Origin: Granulicella mallensis MP5ACTX8
Lineage (GTDB): Bacteria; Acidobacteriota; Terriglobia; Terriglobales; Acidobacteriaceae
DNA length: 64,000 nt
NCBI RefSeq assembly: GCF_000178955.2
Contig: NC_016631.1
Location: 1,674,001 to 1,738,000, forward strand
Direction of reading: 5' to 3'
The number at the start of each line of letters is the position of its first letter. Positions within the stretch are counted from its first letter, which is position 1. The notes beneath the pieces were generated by a model that was not told where the DNA came from, did no database searches, and worked only from the letters and a program-made list of their open reading frames with translations. Position numbers and translations under genes: made by a program. Shown here one piece after another: positions 17,349 through 26,349 of this stretch.

Positions 17349-20300
17349 ATGTTCTCCGTTGCAATGCCTCGTCTTGCGTCTATAGGTCTCGTCGTTTCAG
17401 GGGTTCTAGCTTTCTCCGGCAGCACTGCCAATGCGCAGCAGACGCAGTACAGTTCGGTGCATCGCAGTGCCGAGCGCACGCTGCCGCAGACCCTGAGTGG
17501 CGGGACCAAGGCGCTGCGGGCGAAGCTAGCGGCGGGCCGCAGCGGTATCTCGCTTGCGCTGGCGGACTTCGATGGCGATGGAACTCAGGATCTGGTTACG
17601 GGGTACAGCACCTCAAGTGGTGGTGCGCTCACGCTCCAGCTTGGCTCGTCATCGGCAACGGCACCGTCAGCCTCTGACTGGGCGGCCATGCAGCGTGGTG
17701 AGTTCGTAAGTCCTTTTGCACAGAGCTCAGTGGTGACTGAGCTGCCTGTGCAGCCCGACTTCCTGAAGGCTGCCGACATCAATGGCAATGGAACGATCGA
17801 TATCGTGGTTGCGGCGCGCGGCGGCAGTTCCATTTACGTTCTTCTGGGAGATGGCCATGGTGGATTCTCCAAACCCCAGGCCCTGCCTGTGCAGGGAACG
17901 ATTACGGCTCTTAGTACCTTGCGTACCTCTGACGGGCCCAGCTTTCTGGTTGCCAGCGTATGCGGCGGAGCGGGAGGCTGTGTTTTACAGGTGATGACCG
18001 CAGACGGTTCTGCGCGCGCCTCGTTGGTGCTTCCTGAGGCTGCCCGTGTTCTTGAAGCGATCTCCGCCAACGGCCATCAAACTCCGGATATCGCTGTAAT
18101 TGCCGGTGGCAAGTTGTTGCTGGCTGATGGTCCTGCGATCGCGGCGGGCACTGCAAAGTTTGAGAGTCTGCCGGTAACGAATGCCGCTGCCCTTAGTGCG
18201 GGGTCGTTTGTGTACGACCGCCGTGGCTATGTTCAGCTTGCAGTGCTTGATTCCGCCGCAACGTTGCATCTGCTGGCGCGGACCGGCGTCGACAGCAGTG
18301 TCGTTACTCAGGCGGAATCACTGGCAGGTCGGAAAAATCGTTCCAAGGTGGTCGCGACTCCTAGCCCCGCAGGGCTTGGCTGGGCGGAGGTGGAGACACT
18401 GAACAGTGTGGGCTCCGGCGGGGCGGCGCCCATCCTGCTGCGTGCTCGCTTGAGTGGAAGTGGCGGCGACGATTTACTTGTGCTCTCCGGTTCGGAGTAT
18501 GTCACAGTCCGCCATGCTATCGATACGTCCGGCGCAACGGTGAAGACGACACCGTCTGTCACTCTTGACTCCACGAGCAACCGTGCTACCGCGGCCGTTG
18601 CGGTGCGAGTGAGCCCGGATGCCCGCCAGGGCGTGGTCATCGCCGACGGCACCGCGAGCCCAAATGTTGCGCCGACGCTGCCTACGGTCAATAAGATTTA
18701 TACGGTAAATACCACAGCCGACTCTTTCGATAACTTATCCACGGCGGGTCGCTGCACAACGAGTATCACTTGCTCGCTGCGCGACGCCATGGATCTGGCC
18801 AACAAGGATTCGGCTTCGAATATCAGCAGCGGCAAGATCGACACGGTAAACCTGCCCGCTGGGACCTATAAGCTGACGAACAACACGAGCTATACAGATC
18901 AAGGGGCGGATCTTTCCTACCACATTGAGATCACCGGTCCGGTAAACCTTGTTGGTGCAGGGGCAGGTGGCACCATTATCGATGGCCAGCAGAATGACAA
19001 GATCTTTTCCATCAACTCCGGCATCAACGTAGGCCAGACCATCTTCGATACCTTTATCTCCGGAGTCACACTACAGAACGCGAAAAACAACAGTAACTTC
19101 AACAATGGCGCCTTCGATTTTTACGGCGGCATCCTGGATTGGGATGCGGATGGTGGCGGTAACCTTACGATTACGAACTCCACTCTTCAAAACAGCACTG
19201 CTCCCTGGGGTCCTGGCGGTGCGATTGCAGCCTTTGATGCGACCCAAGACGGCACGGGGACGGTAGAACTGGACAATTGCGTTGTGCTTGGGAACTCTAC
19301 CCCTGAAGAGGGTGGCGGTCTTTACATCACTACAGGTGTACCGCTGATTCTGAATGCCACAACGGTCGCTAATAATAAGGCCCTGGTTTCTGTGAATAGC
19401 GGTGATTCAGCTGCCTTCGGCCAGGGCGGCGGCATCTTTTACGAACAGGAGACGTCGAGTGTCCAGTCGGCGATCATCAATGGCAGCGTCATTTCAGGCA
19501 ACCAGGCGACGGACTCCGGCGGCGGTGTTTATACAAATACCGGGCTAGCCATTACTGCTTCGACACTTAGGAACAATACTTCCGGTGCTTCCGGTGGCGG
19601 CCTGTTCTTTGATGCCAGCAACCAGATCGGTACGATCACCTCCGGCACATTTACCTCCAACCATGCGAGTACCGATGGTGGAGGAATCTTTGTTCAGTCC
19701 GGTATGGCCGGCAACACCTTGAACATGCATTACTCGCGCATTCAGGGCAATACCGCGGGAACACACACGGGTCTTGGCGATGGCTCTGCCGGGGATAACC
19801 CCGCAGCGACAGTCAATGCCACAGATAACTGGTGGGGCTGCAATGGACCAGCCACTGGAACTGGCTGCGATACAGCCGGGGCAAGCCTGGGAACACTGAC
19901 ACTCACGCCCTACACCACGCTTGCGATCTCGCTCAACAGCACCACGCCTGCCTCCGGCACCAATGTCATCGCGACGGGCAGCCTGGGGCAGGATTCGGGG
20001 GGCACCACTTATACGAAGGCACAGGACGCAGCCTACTTAAACGTTCCTGCAACGCTGACGATCACACAGGGCGGCGCAACGGTGAACTCCTCTGCGACTG
20101 CACTCGATCCCAATGCGACGATCACTACGAGCACACCCGCGACTGCCTCCGGTACGGCTACGGTTACTGTGGATGGCACCAGTGTTTCAGCGAGCTTTTC
20201 TGTAACTTCGCCGACCCTAAAGGTCACCAGCACCCACCTCGGTAGCTTTATCGCGGGCTCAAGCGGGAACAACTACACCCTGTCTGTAGCCAACAGCGGC

Positions 20301-21842
20301 AACGCTTCGACCTCTGGCACGGTGACGGTGATAGATACACTGCCCAGCGGCTTCACGGCAACGGCTATCAGCGGCACAGGATGGAATTGCGTTCTGGGTA
20401 CCTTGACCTGCACTACCACCACCGTGCTCGCGACCGGTTCTTCTCTTCCTGCAATCACTCTTACGGTCAGCGTCAGCGGGACGAACATTGGGGTGTATAG
20501 CAATGCCGTTGCGGTGAGCGGGGGAGGGGCAGCCAGTGGGGTTGGAACCGATTCGACCACGGTCGTCGGTCCGCCAACGATGGTCCAAGCCTTTGTCCCC
20601 AATACGGCGGGGGTCAACCAGGTTGTGGCTTGGACGTTCCAGATCTCGAACCCCAACACCACGACAGCCCTTACCGGAATCAGCTTAGTCGATATTCTTC
20701 CGACGCAGATGGTCATCACCACGCCCAACGGTCTCACCAATACCTGTGGTGGTACGGCGCCGACTGCAGCCGCTGGCGGCAATGCAATCATCATCAGTGG
20801 CGCGACGTTGGCGGCAGGCGCCAATTGCACCGTCTCGGTCAATGTCATCGCCAACGCCCCTTCAGTCTATCTAGTCAACTCCGGCCCCATTAGCGCGCAA
20901 AACGGAGGACTCGGTCTATCGGGTTCGGCTATGCTCACGGTGAATAAACCTCCTACCCTGGTGTCGGTGACTCCGGGCACATCGTCGATCTTCGTGGGGG
21001 GCGCGACTTCGCTCACTTACGTTCTGAGTAATCCCAACGGAGGCACCAGCCTGACGGGGGTTGCCCTTACAGACACTCTGCCTGCGGGACTTATTGTCGA
21101 TCTTCCGAATGGAGCTTCCACTACCTGCAGCGGGGGAACGGTTACAGCTCCCATTGGGGGTAGCACGATCTCTCTAAGTGGTGCGACGCTGGCTGCGAAT
21201 ACGAACTGCAGCTTCACGGTTGATGTGTTCGGAACCTCCGGCGGCGACAAGACCTTCAGCTCAGGAGCACCGACTTCGACGAATGGCGGGACAGGCGTAG
21301 CTTTATCGGTGGACATCAACGTCATTGCAGAATCGATCTGGCTGATCAACGCGAACGATACGCTGGTTCCAGTCAATAGTGTCGGTAACTCTACCGGGGC
21401 TATTGGCACCGCAGGCGGGGTTGGAATGCTTGGCGCTGTGGCCTTCGATCACGCAGGCAATGTCTGGGCGGTCGCTAACGGTACAAGCTCCGTTATCGGG
21501 TTTACAAGTGTCGGCACGGCGATCACGGTATCGGGAAATGCCGCTGCCGGAGTCAGCTCGCCGACCTCGCTGGCTATCGACGGCCTGGGCATGATCTGGG
21601 TCGCGAATGGGAACAACACTGTCAGCGTGCTTGATTCGTCAGGAGCTGCGGTGACGCCGAGCACTGGATATAAGGGCGGATTGATCAGTGCGCCGACCGG
21701 CATCATCGTCGACAACTCCGGTTCGGTCTGGATCAGCAATGGCGGCAACGGTTCTGTGACCAAGATCATCGGCGGGGCCGCTCCGGTTACAACGCCTACG
21801 GTTACCGGCACCCTCAACAACACGCTCGGAACACGGCCCTAA
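17349..21842 (+). CDS. Large secreted CSLREA / beta-helix / DUF11-repeat protein
   Basis: This extracellular protein has 1497 residues. After a signal peptide (cleaved near STANA) come FG-GAP-like Ca-binding stretches (FDGDGTQDLV, DINGNGTIDIVV), a CSLREA motif (TVNTTADSF ... CSLRDAMDLAN at about 455-485), right-handed parallel beta-helix repeats rich in Gly/Asn/Thr (about 490-840), three DUF11-like Ig repeats (about 960-1320; TDTLPAGL, SGATLAANTNCSF), and a C-terminal NHL-like propeller (GMIWVANGNNTVSVLDSSG). No LPXTG, PEP-CTERM or autotransporter tail is visible. The start is set by a GGAG 8 bases upstream. An adhesin or polysaccharide-binding role is inferred from the folds. The lipoprotein downstream shares the NHL motif. 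Confidence 0.85.
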   Translation: MFSVAMPRLASIGLVVSGVLAFSGSTANAQQTQYSSVHRSAERTLPQTLSGGTKALRAKLAAGRSGISLALADFDGDGTQDLVTGYSTSSGGALTLQLGSSSATAPSASDWAAMQRGEFVSPFAQSSVVTELPVQPDFLKAADINGNGTIDIVVAARGGSSIYVLLGDGHGGFSKPQALPVQGTITALSTLRTSDGPSFLVASVCGGAGGCVLQVMTADGSARASLVLPEAARVLEAISANGHQTPDIAVIAGGKLLLADGPAIAAGTAKFESLPVTNAAALSAGSFVYDRRGYVQLAVLDSAATLHLLARTGVDSSVVTQAESLAGRKNRSKVVATPSPAGLGWAEVETLNSVGSGGAAPILLRARLSGSGGDDLLVLSGSEYVTVRHAIDTSGATVKTTPSVTLDSTSNRATAAVAVRVSPDARQGVVIADGTASPNVAPTLPTVNKIYTVNTTADSFDNLSTAGRCTTSITCSLRDAMDLANKDSASNISSGKIDTVNLPAGTYKLTNNTSYTDQGADLSYHIEITGPVNLVGAGAGGTIIDGQQNDKIFSINSGINVGQTIFDTFISGVTLQNAKNNSNFNNGAFDFYGGILDWDADGGGNLTITNSTLQNSTAPWGPGGAIAAFDATQDGTGTVELDNCVVLGNSTPEEGGGLYITTGVPLILNATTVANNKALVSVNSGDSAAFGQGGGIFYEQETSSVQSAIINGSVISGNQATDSGGGVYTNTGLAITASTLRNNTSGASGGGLFFDASNQIGTITSGTFTSNHASTDGGGIFVQSGMAGNTLNMHYSRIQGNTAGTHTGLGDGSAGDNPAATVNATDNWWGCNGPATGTGCDTAGASLGTLTLTPYTTLAISLNSTTPASGTNVIATGSLGQDSGGTTYTKAQDAAYLNVPATLTITQGGATVNSSATALDPNATITTSTPATASGTATVTVDGTSVSASFSVTSPTLKVTSTHLGSFIAGSSGNNYTLSVANSGNASTSGTVTVIDTLPSGFTATAISGTGWNCVLGTLTCTTTTVLATGSSLPAITLTVSVSGTNIGVYSNAVAVSGGGAASGVGTDSTTVVGPPTMVQAFVPNTAGVNQVVAWTFQISNPNTTTALTGISLVDILPTQMVITTPNGLTNTCGGTAPTAAAGGNAIIISGATLAAGANCTVSVNVIANAPSVYLVNSGPISAQNGGLGLSGSAMLTVNKPPTLVSVTPGTSSIFVGGATSLTYVLSNPNGGTSLTGVALTDTLPAGLIVDLPNGASTTCSGGTVTAPIGGSTISLSGATLAANTNCSFTVDVFGTSGGDKTFSSGAPTSTNGGTGVALSVDINVIAESIWLINANDTLVPVNSVGNSTGAIGTAGGVGMLGAVAFDHAGNVWAVANGTSSVIGFTSVGTAITVSGNAAAGVSSPTSLAIDGLGMIWVANGNNTVSVLDSSGAAVTPSTGYKGGLISAPTGIIVDNSGSVWISNGGNGSVTKIIGGAAPVTTPTVTGTLNNTLGTRP

Positions 21843-21864
21843 GCCTTAGAAGCAGGAGAATACG

Positions 21865-23208
21865 ATGCGAATCCTGAAGACAACACGACAGACGATGGAA
21901 CGTACCACCTTCGTTCTAGCCCTGACCCTGGCAGCCAGCGGGGCACTCACCGGCTGCAGCACGGGAGCGGGAATGGGTTCTGGTCCTATTCCAGTTCAAG
22001 GTGCCGCTGTGCATGGCAACGTGCATGGTGGCCAGCAGCCGATCGTCGGGGCCATCCTTCAGCTCTATGCGGCTGGTTCCAGCGGTTATGGTTCGGCAGC
22101 CACGCCGCTCATCTCTTCCGTCGTCAAGACGGACCCTTCCGGCAACTTCAGCATTGGCGGCGACTTTACCTGCACTTCGGGATCGCAACTGATTTATCTC
22201 ACCGCGACGCAGGGAGATGCGGGAGCCGGCAACAATCCAAACCTTGCTTTGATGGTTGCGTTGGGGCCGTGCAGCGGCCTTGCCTCTATTCCTTTTGTCT
22301 GGCTCAACGAAGTTACTACCGTCGCTTCGGTATGGGCTCTGTCGCCCTTCATGACCGGCCTCGCCAATGTTGGCGCACCCGCGTCCAACGTCACCGGCCT
22401 GACGAACGCCTTTGCCGATGTCAATACGCTCGTTGACGTTACGAAAGGATCGTCGCCAGGAGCCGCTTTGCCATCAGGTACTTTCGTGCCCTCGTCGGAG
22501 ATTTACACGCTCTCCAATATTCTGGCGTCCTGCGTTAACTCTGCCGGTGGTGCAGCCGGCACGCCGACTACGAATTGCGGAAAGCTCTTTTCCAGCGTCA
22601 ATCCCGGTACCGGAGCAGCTCCTTCGGACACGATAGCTGCGGCCATGGACATTGCACAGCATCCCGGATTCAACGTGGGTGCGCTCTATACTCTTCCAGG
22701 TCCTGATGGCGCGGCTTTTCCGTCGGGACTCACCCTTCAACCTAACGACTTCACGATCGCCGTGAACTTTACGAGCGGTGGAATCAGCGCTCCTGCGGCC
22801 CTGGCCGCGGATGCTTCCGGCAATGTGTGGGTTGCGAATGGTACCGGAGCCGCGGTAACCGAACTCTCACATAGCGGCACACCTGTACCCGGCTCTCCGT
22901 TTGCAGCTAGCCTATCCGGAGCTTCGGCGATCGCAATCGACGCCTCGGGCGGTCCCTGGATTACGAACAAGACCGGAAATTCGGTGAGTCGCCTTACCTC
23001 TGCCGGCAGTGTTGTCGCCGGTTCGCCTTACAACACCACGGGATTCTTCGTGGCGCCTACCGGCATTGCTTTCGATCTTATGGGCAATGCCTGGATTAGC
23101 AACAGCGGTGATAACAGCGTGTCGGTACTTAATAGTGCCGGTTCGGTGCAGCGCCATTCTCCGACTGGGCTTAGCACGCCGGTTGGCATTGGAGTTAATC
23201 CGCGCTAG
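21865..23208 (+). CDS. NHL-repeat lipoprotein
   Basis: This 447-residue lipoprotein has a lipobox (LTGC near residue 31), then a carboxypeptidase-regulatory-like segment (VHGNVHGGQQPIVGAILQLY), a helical middle, and NHL-type propeller blades at the C-terminus (AADASGNVWVANGTGAAV, AFDLMGNAWISNSGDNSVSVLNSAG). The blades closely resemble those ending the upstream 1497-residue protein. Only 22 bases separate the two genes, with AGGAG before the ATG, so they form one transcriptional unit. The C-terminal propeller ends directly at the stop. Function is unknown. Confidence 0.8.
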   Translation: MRILKTTRQTMERTTFVLALTLAASGALTGCSTGAGMGSGPIPVQGAAVHGNVHGGQQPIVGAILQLYAAGSSGYGSAATPLISSVVKTDPSGNFSIGGDFTCTSGSQLIYLTATQGDAGAGNNPNLALMVALGPCSGLASIPFVWLNEVTTVASVWALSPFMTGLANVGAPASNVTGLTNAFADVNTLVDVTKGSSPGAALPSGTFVPSSEIYTLSNILASCVNSAGGAAGTPTTNCGKLFSSVNPGTGAAPSDTIAAAMDIAQHPGFNVGALYTLPGPDGAAFPSGLTLQPNDFTIAVNFTSGGISAPAALAADASGNVWVANGTGAAVTELSHSGTPVPGSPFAASLSGASAIAIDASGGPWITNKTGNSVSRLTSAGSVVAGSPYNTTGFFVAPTGIAFDLMGNAWISNSGDNSVSVLNSAGSVQRHSPTGLSTPVGIGVNPR

Positions 23209-23310
23209 TTCCGGCGTGTTGGATCTTCGGGCTATGTCTCATGAAGTGCAGACGCAAACTACAAATAAGGCTCGTCATTTATTTATGGCACTTAAATCAA
23301 GGAGTAACCA

Positions 23311-23811
23311 GTGGGACAACCTTACGTTGGTGAGATACGGGCTGTAGGTTTCAACTTTGCGCCCGTGGGATGGGCGTCGTGCAATGGATCGCTCCTGTCG
23401 ATCAGCGAGTACAACGTTTTGTTCGTCCTGCTCGGCACAACCTTCGGCGGCGATGGCGTTCAGACCTTTGGTCTGCCCGATCTGCGCGGCCGGACGCCTG
23501 TCCATCAAGGTGCAGGTTTCGTTATGGGGCAACTTGCCGGAACCGAAAATGTGAGTCTGACGATACCGACTCTGGCGGCTCATCGACATCCAATTACAGC
23601 TCAGAATGGGGATGGCAATACAGGTTCTCCGTCTGGGGCTGTCTTTGCGACTTCGACGGCGGACCAATATGGTCCTGTTGCCAATGGCACTTCCGCTTCC
23701 GGCCCCATCCTTGCGCAGACAGGCTCGAATCTCCCGCACAATAATCTACAGCCGTATCTCTGCGTCAACTACATCATCAGTCTATTCGGCGTCTTCCCAA
23801 GCCAGAATTAA
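23311..23811 (+). CDS. Phage-tail-collar (MdpB-like) protein 1
   Basis: This 166-residue protein of the tail-collar/microcystin-dependent-protein type begins GQPYVGEIRAVGFNFAPVGW and contains the conserved SLLSISEYNVLFVLLGTTFGG-type fold signature and the QTFGLPDLRGRTPVHQG motif. It starts at GTG behind AAGGAG. Two homologs follow within 1.2 kb. No head, portal or tail-tube gene is nearby, so this is not an obvious prophage; such triplets occur widely in free-standing form in bacteria. Location and role are uncertain. Confidence 0.88.
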   Translation: MGQPYVGEIRAVGFNFAPVGWASCNGSLLSISEYNVLFVLLGTTFGGDGVQTFGLPDLRGRTPVHQGAGFVMGQLAGTENVSLTIPTLAAHRHPITAQNGDGNTGSPSGAVFATSTADQYGPVANGTSASGPILAQTGSNLPHNNLQPYLCVNYIISLFGVFPSQN

Positions 23812-23819
23812 GGATTTAT

Positions 23820-24338
23820 ATGAGCTTAGTTTATCTAGGACAGATTCAGCCGTTTCCTTTCAACTTTGCCCCTAAAGGCTGGGCTGTGTGCAATGGCCAG
23901 ATCCTGTCAATTGCACAAAGCTCGGCTTTATTTTCCCTCCTCGGAACGACCTATGGAGGCGATGGAATTACCAACTTCGCCTTGCCCAATCTCCAGGGAT
24001 CATGCGCGCTGTCCATGGGGATTGCGCCATCCAGAACTTCTTACCAATTGGGGCAGAAATCCGGCGAAGCAAACCATACTCTCTTAGCCACGGAGTTGCC
24101 TGCGCACACACATCTTCCGGTGTGCTCGACTACAGCCGGCAATCGGCCGACACCCGTTGCCAGCTTTCCGGCTGCCCCGGCGACCAGTGTTTACTTCTCT
24201 CCTTCACCCACTGCTGCGACGACACTGGGACCGGGGTCCAATCTTACGGGTGGAAGTCAGCCTCATTCGAACCAGTCACCTTATCTTGTACTCAATTTCT
24301 GCATAGCTTTGTCGGGGATCTTTCCTTCGCGCAACTAG
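23820..24338 (+). CDS. Phage-tail-collar (MdpB-like) protein 2
   Basis: This 172-residue paralog begins MSLVYLGQIQPFPFNFAPKGW and carries SALFSLLGTTYGGDGITNF and LPNLQGSCALSMG. It differs from its neighbours in a shorter central variable region (STTAGNRPTPVASFPAAP) and an extra Cys/His pair before it. It starts 8 bases after the stop of protein 1, so the two are co-transcribed. Confidence 0.88.
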   Translation: MSLVYLGQIQPFPFNFAPKGWAVCNGQILSIAQSSALFSLLGTTYGGDGITNFALPNLQGSCALSMGIAPSRTSYQLGQKSGEANHTLLATELPAHTHLPVCSTTAGNRPTPVASFPAAPATSVYFSPSPTAATTLGPGSNLTGGSQPHSNQSPYLVLNFCIALSGIFPSRN

Positions 24339-24443
24339 CTTGTTTTATTGCGCGATAAAGATATCAGGTGATCTTTGCATCCGGGTTGCCTAGTTATGCG
24401 AGACCAGAGCGGCTGTTAAGAGTTATCAGTAAGGAGTCTCTTT

Positions 24444-24974
24444 ATGTCATCACCTTTTGTCGGCGAGATCGAAATCTTCGGCTTCAATTTTGCACCCCAG
24501 GGCTGGGCTCAGTGCCAAGGGCAGTTGATGCCTATCAGTCAAAATGCCGCTCTCTTTTCACTTCTTGGCACTCAGTACGGCGGTGATGGGAAATCAACCT
24601 TTGCGCTGCCAAACCTGCAGGGCCAGATACCTGTCGGCCAGGGCCAGGGGCCCGGGCTGTCTCAATACAATGTCGGAGAAACAGCCGGCTCTGAGACTGT
24701 GACTCTCACGCTGGCAGAAATACCAAGCCACACCCACACCTTGCCTGTAGATGCAGGAGATGGAAGAGCTCCTGCACCTTCGCCTACTACTGTGCTGGGA
24801 GCTACAGGTAGAGGAGCCATGGACGTCTACGCAGCCGCAGCGACTTCTGGAGCCACGATGACCGTTAACAGTGTTGGAATGGTCGGTGGATCACAGGGAC
24901 ACAACAATATGATGCCGTATGTTGCCTTGAATTACTGCATCTCGCTGGGAGGAATTTTCCCGGCGCGCCAGTAA
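24444..24974 (+). CDS. Phage-tail-collar (MdpB-like) protein 3
   Basis: This third member of the triplet has 176 residues and begins MSSPFVGEIEIFGFNFAPQGW, with AALFSLLGTQYGGDGKSTF and LPNLQGQIPVGQGQG. It ends YVALNYCISLGGIFPARQ, matching the C-termini of the other two. A 105-base gap separates it from protein 2, and a perfect 21-bp hairpin follows. Confidence 0.88.
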   Translation: MSSPFVGEIEIFGFNFAPQGWAQCQGQLMPISQNAALFSLLGTQYGGDGKSTFALPNLQGQIPVGQGQGPGLSQYNVGETAGSETVTLTLAEIPSHTHTLPVDAGDGRAPAPSPTTVLGATGRGAMDVYAAAATSGATMTVNSVGMVGGSQGHNNMMPYVALNYCISLGGIFPARQ

Positions 24975-25029
24975 ATAAGTGCTGGCCGAGCGGAGTATCT
25001 CTGGGCTGTGCAATAGACTACTAGCGGTT

Positions 25030-25072
25030 AAACAACAAGCGGCGAAGCTATTAGCTTCGCCGCTTGTTGTTT
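25030..25072. terminator. Perfect 21-bp bidirectional hairpin
   Basis: The stem at 25030-25050 pairs perfectly with 25052-25072 around a single central T, and A/T-rich ends give T-runs on both strands. It lies between the convergent collar-protein gene and the Gly/His-rich gene and should terminate both. Confidence 0.75.
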
Positions 25073-25089
25073 GATCCAGTCGCCTGGCT

Positions 25090-25617
25090 TTAGCGATGTC
25101 CACCACCGCCGGCGTGACCGCCACCACCGCCACCAGCATGTCCGCCACCACCTCCAGCGTGTCCACCACCGCCACCGGGCCGTCCGCCGCCGCCGACATG
25201 ACCGCCGCCACCGGGACGTCCACCACCACCGACATGACCACCGCCACCGTGTACGGCCCCACCACGATAGCCGCCTCTATATCCGCCGCGCCCGCCACCA
25301 TATCTGCCGCGACCGTACCCGCCACGTCCGGGAACATAACGGCCACCACCACCGCCACCGAAGCGATGACCGCCCCAGCCATGGCCGTAGCCCCAGTTAG
25401 CCCACGGGCCAACACCAAGGAAGATGCCGTTATAGAAATAGCCTGGCCCATAAAAACCGCCTGGAGCGCAGGAATAAGGAGGATATTCGTAGTAGCCGTA
25501 GGGGCAGACTGGGGGAGGGCCGCCTATGCCGATCACCACTTGTGCATGACTCACTGGCGCAAAGGCCAGGGCTGCAAATAACGCTGTTCCACCCAATAAC
25601 GCTTTCAATCCAAACAT
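25090..25617 (-). CDS. Secreted Gly/His-rich repeat protein
   Basis: This 175-residue protein has a Sec signal peptide (cleaved after SHA near residue 25), an AQVVIGIGGPPPVCPYGYYEYPPYSC segment with two Cys, a GPGYFYNGIF patch, then a long Gly/Arg region that turns into GGGHAGGGGGHVGGGG repeats. Homologous N-terminal halves occur in many Acidobacteria proteins. The AQVVI-x-(V/I)-G motif also follows the signal peptide of the 48-residue His-rich protein at 2890-3036. Repeats at DNA level (GGCGGTGG-type) could expand and contract. Role unknown, possibly a matrix or metal-binding surface protein. Confidence 0.75.
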   Translation of the reverse strand: MFGLKALLGGTALFAALAFAPVSHAQVVIGIGGPPPVCPYGYYEYPPYSCAPGGFYGPGYFYNGIFLGVGPWANWGYGHGWGGHRFGGGGGGRYVPGRGGYGRGRYGGGRGGYRGGYRGGAVHGGGGHVGGGGRPGGGGHVGGGGRPGGGGGHAGGGGGHAGGGGGGHAGGGGHR

Positions 25618-25760
25618 ACTGGAACCTTCTTTCTCTTTGGTGCGGTTCCTTAAGACGTATTGGACACGGCGGCATCCGCGTTCACAGATCTTAAGCGCTT
25701 GCCTGAACTAGCGCGCAACTAAATGAGAATAGAAATAATCGGGAAAGGTTGCCCTGAATC

Positions 25761-26240
25761 CTAATGCACGAGGGTATAAAGGATCGTCTGTTCGCCTTTG
25801 GATTTAGAGCTTTGGCGGATACGCTTCAGCGTGTTTCCGTTGTCGGCCAGGCTCCAGATCTCTGTGGTGTCGATGATGCGGCCATCTTCGTGCTCAACGA
25901 TGGTGAAGACGAGAGCCTGGTCGCGCCAGGCGATCTGCGTATGAAAGCTGTCACCGTCGGCTCCGGTCGTGACGGACTCCTTGCCGTCCGTGGTGTAGTG
26001 CTGGAGGGCATGCTGCTTCGGGAGAAGGGTACGAAGTGTCGTGGTCTCCACCGTCAACTCGGGATCGTGGTGCTCGATGCGCAGGGTGGTGTCGCCGGAG
26101 CGTGCAGGGATGCTGTGCGCATTGTCCTGCTTCCATAGGCCGGAGAAGTCCGGATGGGCCTGGGCATACGCCGGCAACACGCAGAGGGATAGGAGGAAGA
26201 AGATTGCGTGGACAGGGAAGAGCTTTCTTAACGCCAACAT
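25761..26240 (-). CDS. Small secreted protein of unknown function
   Basis: This 159-residue protein has a signal peptide (AIFFLLSLCVLPAYAQA) and a beta-rich body beginning HPDFSGLWKQDNAHS and ending ETIWSLADNGNTLKRIRQSS-like strands, a pattern common in small lipocalin-like secreted proteins of Acidobacteria. No catalytic motif is evident. It is transcribed alone. Confidence 0.65.
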   Translation of the reverse strand: MLALRKLFPVHAIFFLLSLCVLPAYAQAHPDFSGLWKQDNAHSIPARSGDTTLRIEHHDPELTVETTTLRTLLPKQHALQHYTTDGKESVTTGADGDSFHTQIAWRDQALVFTIVEHEDGRIIDTTEIWSLADNGNTLKRIRQSSKSKGEQTILYTLVH

Positions 26241-26349
26241 GCGATCAGATTAATCGAGCCGGGCTTCGGCAAGGCTGCACTGCGGTCAATTTTTATTCTG
26301 ACAGCAGCATTGATTTCGGAAGGTGCTGTTGTAGCGTTGGCTGCGGGAA

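Noticed and set aside
23311-24974. Possible prophage because of tail-collar proteins
   Set aside because: No capsid, portal, terminase, tail-tube, baseplate or lysis gene is nearby, and the surrounding genes are surface proteins. Free-standing collar triplets are common in bacteria.
25096-25581. Thr/Ala-rich plus-strand reading opposite the Gly/His-rich gene
   Set aside because: The low-complexity translation is the shadow of the GGCGGTGG-type repeats on the other strand.
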